A stretch of 64,000 nucleotides of DNA from Serpula lacrymans var. lacrymans S7.9 (lineage: Eukaryota > Basidiomycota > Agaricomycetes > Boletales > Serpulaceae), in NCBI RefSeq assembly GCF_000218685.1, contig NW_006763303.1:1-64000 (forward strand), in the 5' to 3' direction. The translations under genes and the position numbers were made by a program. Below the pieces are notes generated by a model. It was not told the DNA's origin. It searched no databases and saw nothing but the letters and a program-made list of their open reading frames with translations. Shown in pieces: positions 36,380 to 48,160 of the stretch. Within the stretch, counting starts at the first letter, position 1. Each line of letters begins with the position of its first letter.

Positions 36380-36981
36380 AAGGTAAAGGTTTTGTCTGTT
36401 CTTTCACTTGACTATACTATTCCACACACAAAAGTTTGGGCTCCAGTTTGACGTCCCAAAGGGCAGATTCTGTGGCTAGCTTTCTCGTTTTACATTGTTT
36501 CCACCTCCAATTTAATCACTGACTGAGTCCCATAAACAATCAATCAGTTAAAAACTGAACTTGGTTGTCAATTACAAATAGACGCTGAAAATGCTGTCAG
36601 GTGATAATAGTAAGCAGTGGAGAATATAAATAAGTACAAGAAAGCTCACACTGGAGACATATAAGAAGGGATGAATTTTTGAACCGCACTCCAGAAGTGT
36701 TCACATCCTATCACAGGTATGTCTTGTTATCTCTGTATTTTCCTTAGAAAATAATAACTCAGTCTGATAGTAAAAGACTGAGGTGTTAGGTTCCATAAAC
36801 AAGCATAAAAATGGAAGGGGAAGATTCCGAAGATTGTTGTTTAAATAAGGAAGGAGTTTCTCACAGTTAGAAGTGACAAACTCGTACTAAAAGAAATGTA
36901 TCTAAAAGCTAGTATGTAGGATCAAAACATAGACTGAAAATTATAGAGTGTTGTTCTATCATTGTAGGTAATATATTCAAC
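36380..36981. other. Non-coding DNA
   Basis: No gene recognised between the KDZ relic and the hAT fragment. Confidence 0.4.
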
Positions 36982-37509
36982 ATGTCTAATGCAACACTCA
37001 AGTACTATGATAACTTGCATAATCAAGCTACCCCAATGGCCAATCAAGGTAACGGTGCCTTGTGGCTCTGTTCAGCACTTGCTTCTAGAGTTAACCATGA
37101 GACTGCATCTCACAAGCCCTGTCAAGAACTTGAGGATTATCTTTGTAGTCTATTAGAGAATAATGTTGCTGACATAATCAGATGGTGGGGTGTAAGTACT
37201 GATTTTAATTGGTATTGCAAAGCACAGTAACTAATCTGGTTATAGTACCACTCAGCTCAGTATCCAGTGCTATCATTGATGGCATGTGACTACCTGGCTA
37301 TCCAGGGCTCCTCTGTTGCAGCTGAGAGAGCATTCTCTAGTGGTGGAAGGACAGGTACTGTATTGAGAAACAGGCTTCTTCCAGAAACATTTGAAGCTTT
37401 ACAGATTCTCAAAGATGGGTACAGGACTGGCTTACTGGATGTTGAAGAGGAAGCTACTTTACATAAGAAGAAGCCCTTCAAATTAGCTAGTGTTAGTGTG
37501 TTAGTGTAA
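36982..37509 (+). pseudogene. hAT transposase fragment with C-terminal dimerisation domain
   Basis: The segment ending WWGV, an apparent short intron (about 37190-37250) and YPVLSLMACDYLAIQGSSVA, then AERAFSSGG and RNRLLPETFEALQILKDGYR, is the hallmark hAT C-terminal dimerisation region. The first exon begins MSNATLKYYDNLHNQATPM. The BED zinc finger and catalytic core that should precede it are absent, so this is only the last part of a transposase. About 480 bp downstream lies a hAT-like terminus (37850-38015). Confidence 0.8.
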
Positions 37510-37849
37510 AATTGTTTGTGAAATAACATCTGAGTATGAGTAGCTGTGTTTCCTGATAAACCAGTTCTTAGGTTCTGACTAGTTTGAACCAGAACTGAAC
37601 CTATTGAACAATTATGTAAGCAAGGCTTACTGATGGGTCCCACCAATGGCATCCTCATGACATCATGTTGAACTGCCATCTTGTATTCTGGAATGCTAAA
37701 AATGTATAAAACCCTATTGTTTCACTGCCTTGTACAGTAGACTAGTTTCCCCCCCTTTTCCATCACACTCTGATTCCAATTCTGCTTCTGTCTGATGAAC
37801 TGAGTGTTTCCACCTTACAGTGGTCTTCCACATTAATTTAAAATTCCCA

Positions 37850-38015
37850 CAGTCTTAAATGGTTCAGAGGTTCAAACTAGTTCGAACCTGAACTGAACCA
37901 ACTGAGCCAGGAACCTACCTGAACCTGGTTCAGTTGGTTCAGTTCAGGTTCAATTCAGAGTTCGGAGAAAAATGCCTCTGAACTGAACTGAACTGAACTG
38001 AACTTTGGCAACTCT
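37850..38015. repeat. hAT-like terminus with (GAACT)n
   Basis: Dense GGTTCAG and CTGAAC motifs, a perfect CTGAACTGAACTGAACTGAA microsatellite, and the edge GAACTTTGGCAACTCTTTG. Placed directly after the hAT coding fragment, this is probably the subterminal and terminal inverted repeat region of that element. No matching left end or 8 bp target duplication could be located. Confidence 0.5.
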
Positions 38016-38807
38016 TTGACTTCAATATGATGGGGAACACAAAATGTGCTCAAAGAAATAGAGAAGCTGTATGCCTGTAGAGTGAAATGCATTGAGGACA
38101 GTTTCAACATGACATTGCACTGTGTCTGATCTACTGATGTGTTTGGCCAGCCTTTGTATGATAAGCATCATGGTATGTGTATTTTTTATTTTATTTTATT
38201 CTCAAAATGGAAGGAGCTTCGAGAATATACAAATCTGTCCATTTTTTTTTGTAGTCTGCAGTCACCATCACTGTGGCTGGCCAATGTTTACAAATGTTAA
38301 GTGCAAGCCGCTGTGGAGAGAGCGAGGATCAAGGTTACTCTGGGTTTGAAAATTTTATTATCTCAACATATCTTGTCATTCTTGCTGTAGCAATTATCCT
38401 CCTCTCTCAAACCAGTGTGGCTTGGGAGGAGGCCTGCTGTTTTATTAGGTATTGAATTAAGAGTGCCCTAGTCAAGACAAGATAAATTTGAAACACTCCC
38501 CCACCAATAGTATGATTGCATCATATAGGTGCTGAACCGTGGGAACATTATCCCCGCAACCATTTCTATTCTTCTGGACGAAATGGCAGTGCCAGTGGGC
38601 CTGTGGGACCTTTCTTACAACTGCCACCACACCATCCTTGCCATGAGCATCCTAGCAAGCTCAAAACTGGAATTTTGTCCCTATCACTCTGCATTTCTTT
38701 CTCCTGCCCATAATGGTGTTAGGCAAGCAGGTGACGGAGGAGCGAAAGCTCCTTTCGGGGTGTTAACTAAACATACACAGTCACGGTTTTCACTGAAAAG
38801 TGGAGCT
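38016..38807. other. No gene recognised
   Basis: Right border of the AT-rich island. The frame of the next gene is open upstream to 38529, but that portion shows no recognised domain. Confidence 0.4.
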
Positions 38808-40329
38808 ATGGAGCCATCTTCAAGAAGCTCCAGGATCGCTGATCCAGATAGAAAAACAAACATTGTAGAGGGAGAATTGATAAACTCAATCCAAAAAGAA
38901 TCAATGGACCCTGATCAGAGCGAGTCAACAGAGGGCGAAGATCGAGTTTCTGCATTGCTGGAAGCCAGATTTAAAGGTTGTGATAGTGATGATTTGAGAA
39001 TAGGCGAGTATATGTCATCGTCGTTATAATTATTTAATTGAAGCTCTTTGCTAGAACATTGCAAGAGGATATTGGATTGTTTATTAAACCCTTCACTGGA
39101 GGGCGTTGTACGTAGCCAGAGTCTCATTGCCCAATGTAGTAATACTCACTTCCCACAGGTTATTTGTAATGTCACAGTTGCCGAACACGCGGTAGTCATA
39201 CAACTGATAGCGGAGGAAAAGATCGAGGTGAAGGGCAAGTAAGTGATAATCGTATTGTTGAAGTCATTCTCTTAGTCATCCGCCCAACTTTCTAGACTTA
39301 CATATTTCCCCAATACCCTCGAACTGTTCGTGATGTGTCCATACCCCATCCATGAAAGGCCTATCGCACACCTCTGTGCCTCTCTTCACTACTTCATTCA
39401 CGGCATCGAACACGATCAGACTTTAGTCGAGGTCCAAGTATTGACCAACCATCGCATCCATTCTGACGATATCACTGCCAACCCCGATCTCCAGGTTGTC
39501 ATCATCCCATATCCTCTCGACTCCGTGGGCCAGCCTGAGACGCTTTGGGTCGGAGAAGTGGGATTTGCACAGCATAAAAATGCCATGGTTCAAAAATTGA
39601 AGATGGTGTTAAAGAAGACGCCTTCAATTGGTCTTGTCCTGCTCGTCGTCATCAGAGAGACTGAGAAGTGGAGCTCTCCTCTAGAAAATAGCTCTACTGC
39701 CATCACACTGCGGAAGAAGCCGAAGGATGTCATTCCGTGAGTTCTGTCCGTCGAGGAGAGAGACCGGTATTTTTGGGCCCGTTGTAGTGGAGGGATTCAG
39801 CTGGTTGAACGTAGAAGTGATCGAATATCACGTCTTCAAACGAGGGCAACATGACAATGCTCCCATCGATCTTGAGACTACTGATCCCGCCAATACTGTG
39901 AGTGGAGTAAGTACGACATAGCGGACCCATTTAATTTTTCTAACCATATCTCAGACCCTTTATCCAACCTGTGATATGACTCGAGTTGAGCGTTTGTTAC
40001 GTGAAGGGGCACAAAGTATCAAATCGGCTGTTATTTGACATCTCGAAGATCTCAAAGTTGATCAGGCCAAAGTTGACATCGTCCATGCATCACATCCTGA
40101 ACTAGAACTCAACTGGGACCGGATTCGGACGCACATGTCAAATGTGATTTATTCCACCGCTCATTTCCGTTACGCCGATTGGTACGACCGTAAATTTATT
40201 AAACGCAAGAAGGTTGACAACGTCCAAGAATCGTCCATGGTGCCTGATGCCTTAGCTGGAGGAGCTGAAGCAGCGCATGCTCAAGTTAAGAAGCTGAGGC
40301 TCGAAGCTGCAACTAACCCGGCTGAGTGA
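38808..40329 (+). pseudogene. Hypothetical fungal gene, possible PD-(D/E)XK-like fold, one in-frame stop
   Basis: Exons inferred by splice consensus and frame: 38808-39007, 39044-39238, 39296 to about 39737, about 39801-39897, and about 39952-40329. Segments: MEPSSRSSRIADPDRK; acidic SESTEGEDRVSALLEARF; SLLEHCKRILDCLLNPSLEG; LTYFPNTLELFVMCPYPI; LQVVIIPYPLDSVG; WVGEVGFAQHKNAMV; IGLVLLVVIRETEKW; WLNVEVIEYHVFKRG; MTRVERLLREGAQSIKSAV; then TGA at 40036-40038. The same frame resumes with HLEDLKVDQAKVDIVHASHP, THMSNVIYSTAHFRYADWYD and a basic tail to 40329. The order of an E in a beta strand, a helix and a VLLVVI strand recalls the restriction-endonuclease-like fold seen in many agaric hypothetical proteins, but this is a guess. 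The TGA replaces what is probably CGA, a C-to-T change at a CpG. Confidence 0.55.
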
Positions 40330-41480
40330 TGGGGTACGTTTCTCTCACTTTGAAAATGGATCCGCATTGAATGCTAAGTAAGTTACAGAGTATCTGGAAG
40401 GTCAATCAAACTCGTGTATGCCTTTAACCACGTTGTATGTTTTGGTCCAATCTGTACGAGTAATGGTTGTAACGAACATTGTGATTACTTGTATCTCACT
40501 TTTTGTGTACAATTAATGTATCCGTCTTTGATTTTTTCTCGCAGTGTGGAACTTTGAAATGTACATGTTCGCTGGGATTCTGTATAAAGATTGGTGTTCG
40601 GTGTTCCAAGCACCACTTTACAATGTTTCAGATGCACTATAGCAAGTGCAGCGCAGATATCAGCTCAAAAATGCCTGGATGTTCCAGGCAGTAGTACTGA
40701 CATGGGGCTGAGAAACACACATCTATATATTTGTGTTGTGTTCCCAAGAGAAATGAGACTCTTTCGAATCGAAGAGATATCTAGGCCGCGTTTCTCACTC
40801 TTCGGATTTCATCCAACTTTCTGCTTTCCTAGCAGCACGGGGCGGCGCTTCTGGATTAGATAATGGATCATGCTTGGAGCCCATATTGTTGGCAGTTTTT
40901 TTAGTTTTTTTAGTTTGATACCTGAATCACAATCGAGTAGTATAAACAAACTATTATACATCCTTTGGATAGCATATGAATCTCAGTTCTCTAATTATCC
41001 GGTGTTACGACCTTGAAGTTGGCAGCGCGACAATTATTTTGTCGAGGATAAGACATACTATCTCCAAGCAACTTGCTCGACTGACTTTGCGAGCGTTTCG
41101 CTCGCGGGATCTCTGCCTTATCATAATTATCTAGGACAAGATATTAGCATACATATATAGTAAGTTAATACTAGTAACAACAGTGTTCATCGTCTAACTT
41201 GCGCTTGGGACATTCTGAAATTGAGTGAGTGCATCGTGTTACCAGAAATCTCTCCAGTCTAACGTACGGGGTGTTGCCGCTACAATAATTTGTCCGATTG
41301 TGTGATCTTTATCAGAATATTCAAGGTATGTGTCATCATTAACTTGGCTAGCATTGAGCGCTACATAAAAAATTCAGTTGTAAGCTAGCTCAGTCAAAAA
41401 AGTGACTAGTACTTACGCTCATCGTTCATATCTATATCAACCTCACCATGCAAATTAACGATCCCATCTACTGAGATTTC
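40330..41480. other. Intergenic, no gene recognised
   Basis: A 63-codon Cys-rich frame near 40503 has no signal peptide or known spacing. A 17 bp perfect palindrome GCGAGCGTTTCGCTCGC lies at 41089-41105. Confidence 0.45.
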
Positions 41481-42807
41481 TACAAGTGATACGATCTTGG
41501 TCCAACAAAATACATAGAGCTGTGTATGACGTACGGTCTGAAGCTACATCATCAATGAGGCCAACTTCGTTGTCAGTCTCTACCTGATTGTAAGTTAGAC
41601 AACAGTGACAAGGAGGAGTCACTCGCTCACCAACGGTGGCGGTTCACGAAGCTGTGTACATTAGTTATAATTAGAAAAAGTATTAATAGTGACTAAAAAA
41701 ATGACCTTAGGCTTTGGGAGGGGGTGGCGTTCTTGAATGCTCGCTACGTTATCATTGTCGCTTTCTACCTGTTTGTAAATTAGACAGTGGCGACAGAGAG
41801 GATTTAGTTAACCATTCACCAACATTGGATGTTTACGACGCTATGAAACTAGTCAGAAAAATAATTGAAGATAGTGACTAGTAACGACCCTAGGTTTGGG
41901 GGGGGACTGGCGTTCTTGAATATTCGCCATATCTTCGTGTATCACTTTCCCCCTGTTTAAAAGTTAGACAGCAGCGACAGAAATTAATTAATTACTCACC
42001 AACATTGGATGTGCACAAAGCTATGTAGCTAGTTAGAAAATTGAATGAAGATAGTGACTAAAAGTAACCTTGGGCTGGGGTGGGTCCCTTTCTTGAATGC
42101 TCCCTGCGTCTTTGTTGTCGCTTTCTACCTGATTGTGGCTTATAAGAAAGACAGGATACTAGGTATGATAGATGCTCGAGAAAAATATTTACTGTTCTCT
42201 TGTTTGATAATGAATCCGAATCTTCATCATCGCTTTCTATCTGTTTGATGGTGAGCGGACATAGCTGCAATGAGATCAGGTACTTACCACTGCCTTCTTA
42301 TGATGCTATAAAACTGGTCAGACGGATTGGATAGTTTAAATGATAGAATTCACCTGAAGCCGATGGATGATTCGTTTTGTTTTAGGCACATGGACCTAAA
42401 TGCAGATATTGATTTAATTGAAGTAACTCGCGGGCAAAATATACATACATGCTTGTCTTCGATTGCTTGAGATGATTTGCTGGCCGGGCTACCAGAACGC
42501 GCTAAGCTAATTTTAACTGGGCAGAATTCGTGAAAAGCAAACGGGGAACTTCGTCCCTTTGACTCCTGCTTACGATATTCAACATTGAATTGCAGGGCCT
42601 AACCACACTATTAGTCTAACTTCACCACAAATTGTTGAAACGCACCGTGGACAATGCTTCTAAAGCATTCGAAACGTAGGATCTTTGGTTTTTCCATACC
42701 ATCCTATGTTCAGCATACGGGAATCTTACTTCTGGAACGTCCGAGGAGCATGGCACTCGTATCTTGACCATGAAAACACATTTCCGATGTACAAATGAGA
42801 GAACCAC
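41481..42807 (-). CDS. Tentative hypothetical gene with internally duplicated segments
   Basis: Minus-strand coding-like segments: MVKIRVPCSSDVPEVRFPYA (start about 42771), then LQFNVEYRKQESKGRSSPFA with SLARSGSPASKSSQAIEDKH (about 42600-42460). An intron with GTATGT...TTTAG borders follows, then VHVPKTKRIIHRL. After that come repeated acidic segments QIESDDEDSDSLSNKRT, QVESDNKDAGSIQERDPPQ, GESDTRRYGEYSRTPVPPQT, QVESDNDNVASIQERHP and QVETDNEVGLIDDV, one in each ~180 bp unit of the duplication at 41577-42300. Exon borders and frame through the duplicated region could not be settled, and both of two frames are open over single units. No known domain. Confidence 0.3.
41577..42300. repeat. ~180 bp tandem duplication, four to five units
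   Basis: Units begin at CTCTACCTGATTGTAAGTTA (41577), CTTTCTACCTGTTTGTAAAT (41761), CTTTCCCCCTGTTTAAAAGT (41945), CTTTCTACCTGATTGTGGCT (42121) and CTTTCTATCTG (42233). Spacings are 184, 184, 176 and 112. Each of the first three units contains a CACCAACR(T)TGG block, a TAGTGACTA block and GTTCTTGAATGCTCGC or a relative. Confidence 0.8.
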
Positions 42808-42869
42808 AGATCAGGAGATATATTATTACGGCGGCTTTTTCAAAAATTATATCTAGAAGGGGACGACAT

Positions 42870-44827
42870 TCAAGAGAAAAGTTCGGCTTTGAATCCAACT
42901 ATTTCATTGCAAGCTCCGTCACAACGATGGCTCTCCCCTAATCCGAAATCGAGGATAGTACAATTGCCTTTCTCGTCCTTCACCACATTCCTCGGGGCCA
43001 AGTCATTGTGACAAACTCCGAGGGCGTGAATTTTTCGGAGACCTTGAGCAAGCAGACGACTGCAACAAAAGTTAGCCTTGGACGTCAAACCGCCTCCCAG
43101 GAAGCCTACCTCTGTACTGTGCTCAACTCGTCGAAAGAGTTCAACGATGAGCCGCAATCGCGAGTGACCAGTAAATAGGTCGTTCCTTCCCAGAGATACA
43201 GTCCCAAACATTTTGGAATGACCGTTCCCTGGAGGGACGACAGAGCTTGATAGAAAGAGAATTCTCTGACCATCGACTGGATGGCGTCTTCATCATCCTT
43301 GACCATTTTGATGAACACTTTCTGACCATCAAATATACCTCTGTAAATGGAACAGGATTCGGTGGACTCGGAGGACTTTTCCATGACGAACAAAGTTCTG
43401 TGGCGAGTTTTGAGAGTATATCTAGGTCGCCAGAGGGTGGTCAGCCTATAAGGGAGGGTTGGTACTCCAGTCGTGCAAAAGACCAGTCTGCCTGCGATGG
43501 ATGGCAAAGCCGTCTGGAGAAGTTGCGACACGAAACCTCTAAACGTCATTCCTTGGGTCGATTGACTCTAATCGCAAAAGTCAGTCGAGGACTATGAGTA
43601 TAGAGTGGATACTTGCCTTCGAGTTGGACTCCTCTGAGGTGTCCTGTGTATCGTTGGCACCGTCACCAGACGGGCCCTCCGACGGGGGTTCGTCTTGTCC
43701 TATGTACCTGCTCAGCGGCTTTGGAGCCGAATGTAGTCGATAAGGTCCATCAGGACCATCTGGGAAGTGAGTGTGGAGGGCGTGAGCTAGGAAAACGGAA
43801 GTTTGGACGAAGACGTCTTTTCTCTTTTGGATTTCCAAGGAATACCATTGAAAGGGCTTGGAGACCCACAAAGTATTACCGTCTCTCAGGCACATCATGA
43901 ACTGGAGTTCTGTGCTGAAGATGAGGTGGGTGATCTGCCTGGAGACGCTCTGGTTCCACAACTGACGAAAGGTGTCAACGGAGCGACTTTAGCATAGTCG
44001 TGGAGATACGTTACCTGATGTACCATTTCGGAGGCTTTCTTGCGCCAATCTCCGGTCTGGCTAGGCTTTGAGGGAAACTCGCGAACGATTTCGAATTCCC
44101 CGTGGGTCCCCAGGAAAGAGTGAAGCTGTTCGAGGAGGTTGACTTTCCTGCGGTCGTCGGGAGCAAGAATCGATCCGCAAACCGAGGAAGGCTTGAGTTC
44201 CACCATGAGAACTCCTCGGTTGACTGTTTGAGGTGTACGTGAGTCGACCTGCGACTCCGGATATGAAAACATTCGATCGGTACGACCGGAATCACCGGAG
44301 GTGACGGTGTGGAGCAACACCTTGGATGAAGATTGAGGCAAGGAGTAGACGTCAAACCGTGTGAGGAGGAAAAGCAGCTCCCCGGAGTATTTGATGCGGT
44401 TCCATTGAAACATATCTGTGTGAACGCCGACGTCCCCTTCGCATGTGATGTGATTGGTGTCGAGTAAATAACTGTCGGGTGGCGGACGAAAATCATGGGC
44501 GGACCCGAAGCTGGGACCCAGCAAATTGAGAATATCTGCAGCCCAATGAAAATCGCGACCGTCAGGTAAAGTAAGTTCACCGAAGTCACGAAGCTTGAGA
44601 GACTCGAGGCTGCGCGCCGACTCTATTTCGTCTGGATTGACTTTATGCAGAGTACAAGATTTACTGGAAGAGATTCTAAGGACAGGCGGTGGAGGGATCA
44701 AATGTCTGGCGTGACAAGCCGAGAAAGAAAAATCGGCCCTTTCGTCGGGTGCGTTGTGTTGCCAAAACGGGCCTCGATTTTGACTGTAAAAGTCGCGAAG
44801 AGAAATCTGCTGAGTGAATGCAGCCAT
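42870..44827 (-). CDS. Fungal protein kinase-like protein
   Basis: Four exons give one open frame of 601 codons: 44827-44015, 43961-43617, 43567-43110 and 43059-42870. Exon sizes (813, 345, 458, 190) sum to a multiple of three. The N-terminal half has no catalytic motif: MAAFTQQISLRDFYSQ, FHWAADILNLLG, GELLFLLTRFDVYSLPQSS, THLIFSTELQFMMCLRDGN, DVFVQTSVFLAHALHTHFP. The C-terminal half is kinase-like: SIYRGIFDGQKVFIKMVKDD, VREFSFYQALSSLQGTVIPK, TTYLLVTRDCGSSL, then the catalytic loop HNDLAPRNVV (HxDxxxxN) and the metal-binding LDFGLGES. The glycine loop is poorly defined and the domain ends about 20 residues after DFG, so it is short for a full kinase. The third intron from the left (43568-43616) has a GC donor. 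The family is common in agarics; substrate unknown. Confidence 0.7.
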
Positions 44828-45032
44828 GTATACTAGGACCTACAAGTTGAAGATTTTCGAAGAACGTATTTCATAAATGTGGTGGATGACATAAGCAACG
44901 CACTGCTTTAGAATCCGATAATCAATGTCTGTCTCCAAGGAGCGATAATCCCTCGAAATGTGACGTTAATCGAGGCTAAAGAATGAACGTGGGAAAACCA
45001 CGCGGAGGGAGACATCAGCTGGACGTCCTATA
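44828..45032. other. Kinase promoter side and left flank of the pogo element
   Basis: No gene. Ends with the TA at 45031-45032 that is duplicated at the other end of the element. Confidence 0.5.
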
Positions 45033-45074
45033 CTGTCGTTCCCAGTCAGTTCGTATTTGAGGTACAATTCGGAC
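45033..45074 (+). repeat. Left terminal inverted repeat of the pogo-like element
   Basis: 42 bp starting CTGTCGTTCCCAGTCAGTTC and ending CAATTCGGAC, preceded by TA. Exact reverse complement of 48348-48389. Confidence 0.93.
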
Positions 45075-45344
45075 ACTATCTGAAAACACCATATAGCACT
45101 TAGTACTTACTTTAGTTATTTTACCCAGTGAATTGAAAGACCTTGAAAATCCCTCCTGAAGTTTTTTCAGCTCGAAATATCAAGCCGTTCTTCTTTCCCT
45201 TCTTTCAAGCCATTTTTCGACCTGTAACAGCTATGTAATGCTCAAACAATAGAGCGGAAGCTCCCGAAAGTCAGATTCAGACCCAGGTGTACGTGCGCCA
45301 CAGGCTGTCGAACAATGTGTTTGACACACTTCAAGAGTCCTACA

Positions 45345-48160
45345 ATGGCCCGTCAGCGAAAATCAGCAGCAAAACGTCCCTACCGAGCGTCGAAGGACCT
45401 GGAATACGAGAATAGGATACAGGCAGCGATAGAGGGCTATAAACGGGGGCTCTACAAGTCATATGCAGAGGCTGCGAGGTTAAACAACGTGAGTGATTAG
45501 ATTTCTGATCGATTGATCAGATGAATGTGATCTGGAGTTTAGGTTGCCCGTCAAACACTTCATGATCGAGCGAAAGGAGTGCACAAGACATACCAACAAG
45601 GTCAAGAAAAGAAACAGCTCCTATCTGCAGCAGAAGAATCGGTTTTGCTCGATTGGACACAACACTATGGCACCATGGCCAACCCCATGTGTCCCAAGAA
45701 GCTTCGGTCGTGTGTGCGTGATATCTCGGGAAAAATCCCTGGAAAACATTGGCACTACAGGTTCATTAGCCGCAATCCATCACTTGTTCTCCGAAAGCCG
45801 CAGAAACTGGACCCGAAGAGAGCGAAGAACTTCAACCGGACAGTAGTGGCTGACTACTTTGCACAGCGAAAACAGTTGAATGATATGTATGGTGGGATTC
45901 CTCCGGAACATGACTGGAACATGGACGAGAAGGGGATTCAAATGGGAGGAGGCAGGAAAGGAGACGGGACAAAGTACTTTTATAATAGGAAGCAGAAGGG
46001 ATCATACCGCATCTCGGACGACAATTTGGAGCTTGTTACGGTGATAGAGTGCATTAGTGCTGCTGGAGTGTTGATGAAGCCTGGTTTCGTGTTGAAGGAG
46101 GGGCCACTGCCTGATTTAAGTGACGTCGAGGGCATAGGAAGGTCCGTTTTCTCCATTCCTCTGCCCATATCATTTTACTAACCTTTTCTTCCAGTATATC
46201 CCGTACAAAAACTGGCTGGACAAACCGTGGAATATGTGAGGAGTGGTTCAACAAGACATTTATCCCTGAGTCCCGAGCTTGCCGCATTGATGACAGGCCG
46301 GTCGTTCTTACTTTGGATGGCCATGACTCGCATGAGCAACCTGTCCTTCAAGCTCTAGCTTATGAACACAGCATCATTATCTATTGCCTCCCATCAAAAA
46401 CCACTCATAAATTACAGCCACTTGATGTTGTCGTGTTTGCCCCAGTTGGAAGGAGTTGGAGTTCGCACGCAAGCCGCCTTGCAATAGAAGGCATCAAAAT
46501 TGATCGTTACAACATTGTTCCAGAGTATCTTTCTATCCGTCATATTATTACACCAGAACTCATCCGCACGGCCTTCAAGGAGACTGGTATCTATCCGTTC
46601 AACCCGAATGTCTTCACGGAGGGGGACTTTGCGCCAAGCCAAGTAACGTCCACATCTGCTCACTTCCCTGATAGTTATCCAAGTGACGTTGACACAAGCG
46701 ACGAGTCTTTCCATACGAGCGACGGTAGTAATGAGTCAGACACCGAGTCAGATCTGATGCAGGATGACTCCCCCCCAGGACTGCTTGGTTTGACAACGCT
46801 CCCTGGCCCGACAGTTGAATTGGACGGATACCACGACCAAGAACCCTCTCAGGAGTATAGAGAGAACAACGATGAACAGGAAGACTCGTCTTCCTGTTCA
46901 TCTCCATTCTATCCTATTTTCCCCCACCTCTTTGCTTCTTCGCCTACTCAAGCTTCCTCCCCCACACGGGAGGGTTCAACACTTCCGCCTGAGCTCTTTT
47001 CCTGGCCGCGTTTCTCCAATACTCCACCACCATCTCCTTTGCAGATGTCTTTGCCGCCACTCCCTCCTGCTGATCCTTTCGTCAATAGCGCCTCTCGATC
47101 ACAAACTGGCAGTGCCCCATCTCCTTCTCCATCACAGCTTGGGCTTGATGTCTTTCCATCTCCTACACCATCTGACCGTGTGCGCACAAAAGCCACCTTT
47201 GCTCAAAGAAGGTGCAGCGGATACATGACTAGGTCTTCATCTGCGCAGTCTGTGGGGGCTGTTTTAAATAATGGGCAGAATGTGTCTCCAGAACAAGATC
47301 AACGGTGTTCGCACCCTGAGTTGTTGATGCAGTTGCAGAGCACTCAGTTGAAAGTCGGGCTCCTTGAGGATGAAAACACACAGCTGAAAGTGACGTTAGC
47401 ACAGCTCAAGGCTGAAAGGGATGCAGCCAATGCACATTGTACGCTTGCTCGACGTGATGCGGAAGACATACGGAAGCGCTCAGGAAACCATAGGAAGCCT
47501 CGACGAGGCACCACGAAACCGACTGCCCAGTTTCTCACTCATCCTGAATTAAAGGCCGTGTTCGAACAGCAGGAGATCGAGCGGAAGGAGAAAGCCCGCA
47601 TAGACACAGAAAAGGAGGCAAGTAAGCAGCAAGAAGACACCGCTCGTAACACACGAATAACAATAGAGACTGTGATGAAAGTCTTTGACAGATCTTTTGC
47701 GTCTTACAAGCGCAAGGAGGACCTCATTGTCATAGCCGGTGCTCTTGGTTTACCGATTGATGGGACAGTCAAAGCCCTCATTGAAAGGATCAAGTCTCAC
47801 CTTCAAGGACATAAGGAGTTAGCAGATAACCCCCAGTTTGCTGGCCTTTTTGGCCGTCGTATTCAGGCCCCTGAGGGTTCTAGTCACTCCGGACAATCAT
47901 CCCAATCACCCTTATATTCTAGTGTCAACTCATCTACTGCGTTTTCCCCCCAGTCTGTCCAGACTCCATCTTTTTTGGCCACACAATCGCAATTTCCTGG
48001 CCCCACATTTTACAACGGTTTCTCTGGCCCAGGCTGTAGTACTCCTGGGCCCTCATATAACTTCAATATCTCTGAGCGTGTTTTACCTCCCCCAACTGAT
48101 GAAAATGGTGTGACAATTACATATTATAATGAGTTGGGTCAACCGTACTATGTTTTGTAG
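45345..48160 (+). CDS. DDE-superfamily transposase (pogo/Fot1 type) with long C-terminal tail
   Basis: Three exons, 45345-45488, 45543-46141 and 46195-48160, give 902 residues. The start MARQRKSAAKRPYRASKD is chosen as the first Met with basic, transposase-like N-terminal residues; an upstream in-frame ATG at 45315 is possible. Residues 20-60 form a Psq/HTH-like region (AAIEGYKRGLYKSYAEAARL, then NNVARQTLHDR). A CENP-B-like second DNA-binding region follows (SAAEESVLLDWTQHYG). The acidic triad is visible as WNMDEKG (about D176), LTLDGHDSH (about D289) and KLQPLDVVVFAP (about D325), a DD35D spacing as in Fot1/pogo. After about residue 390 comes a long Ser/Pro/Asp-rich tail, a coiled coil (about 620-660) and a SAP-like segment (KEDLIVIAGALGLPIDGT, about 750-785). 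The enzyme should cut and paste the element at TA sites. Confidence 0.92.

Noticed and set aside
40503..40694. Cys-rich 63-residue frame, possible secreted peptide
   Set aside because: No signal peptide, no regular Cys spacing, and no promoter or intron evidence.
41089..41105. Perfect palindrome GCGAGCGTTTCGCTCGC
   Set aside because: It could be a hairpin, but there is no adjoining element, terminator context or second copy, so no function is claimed.
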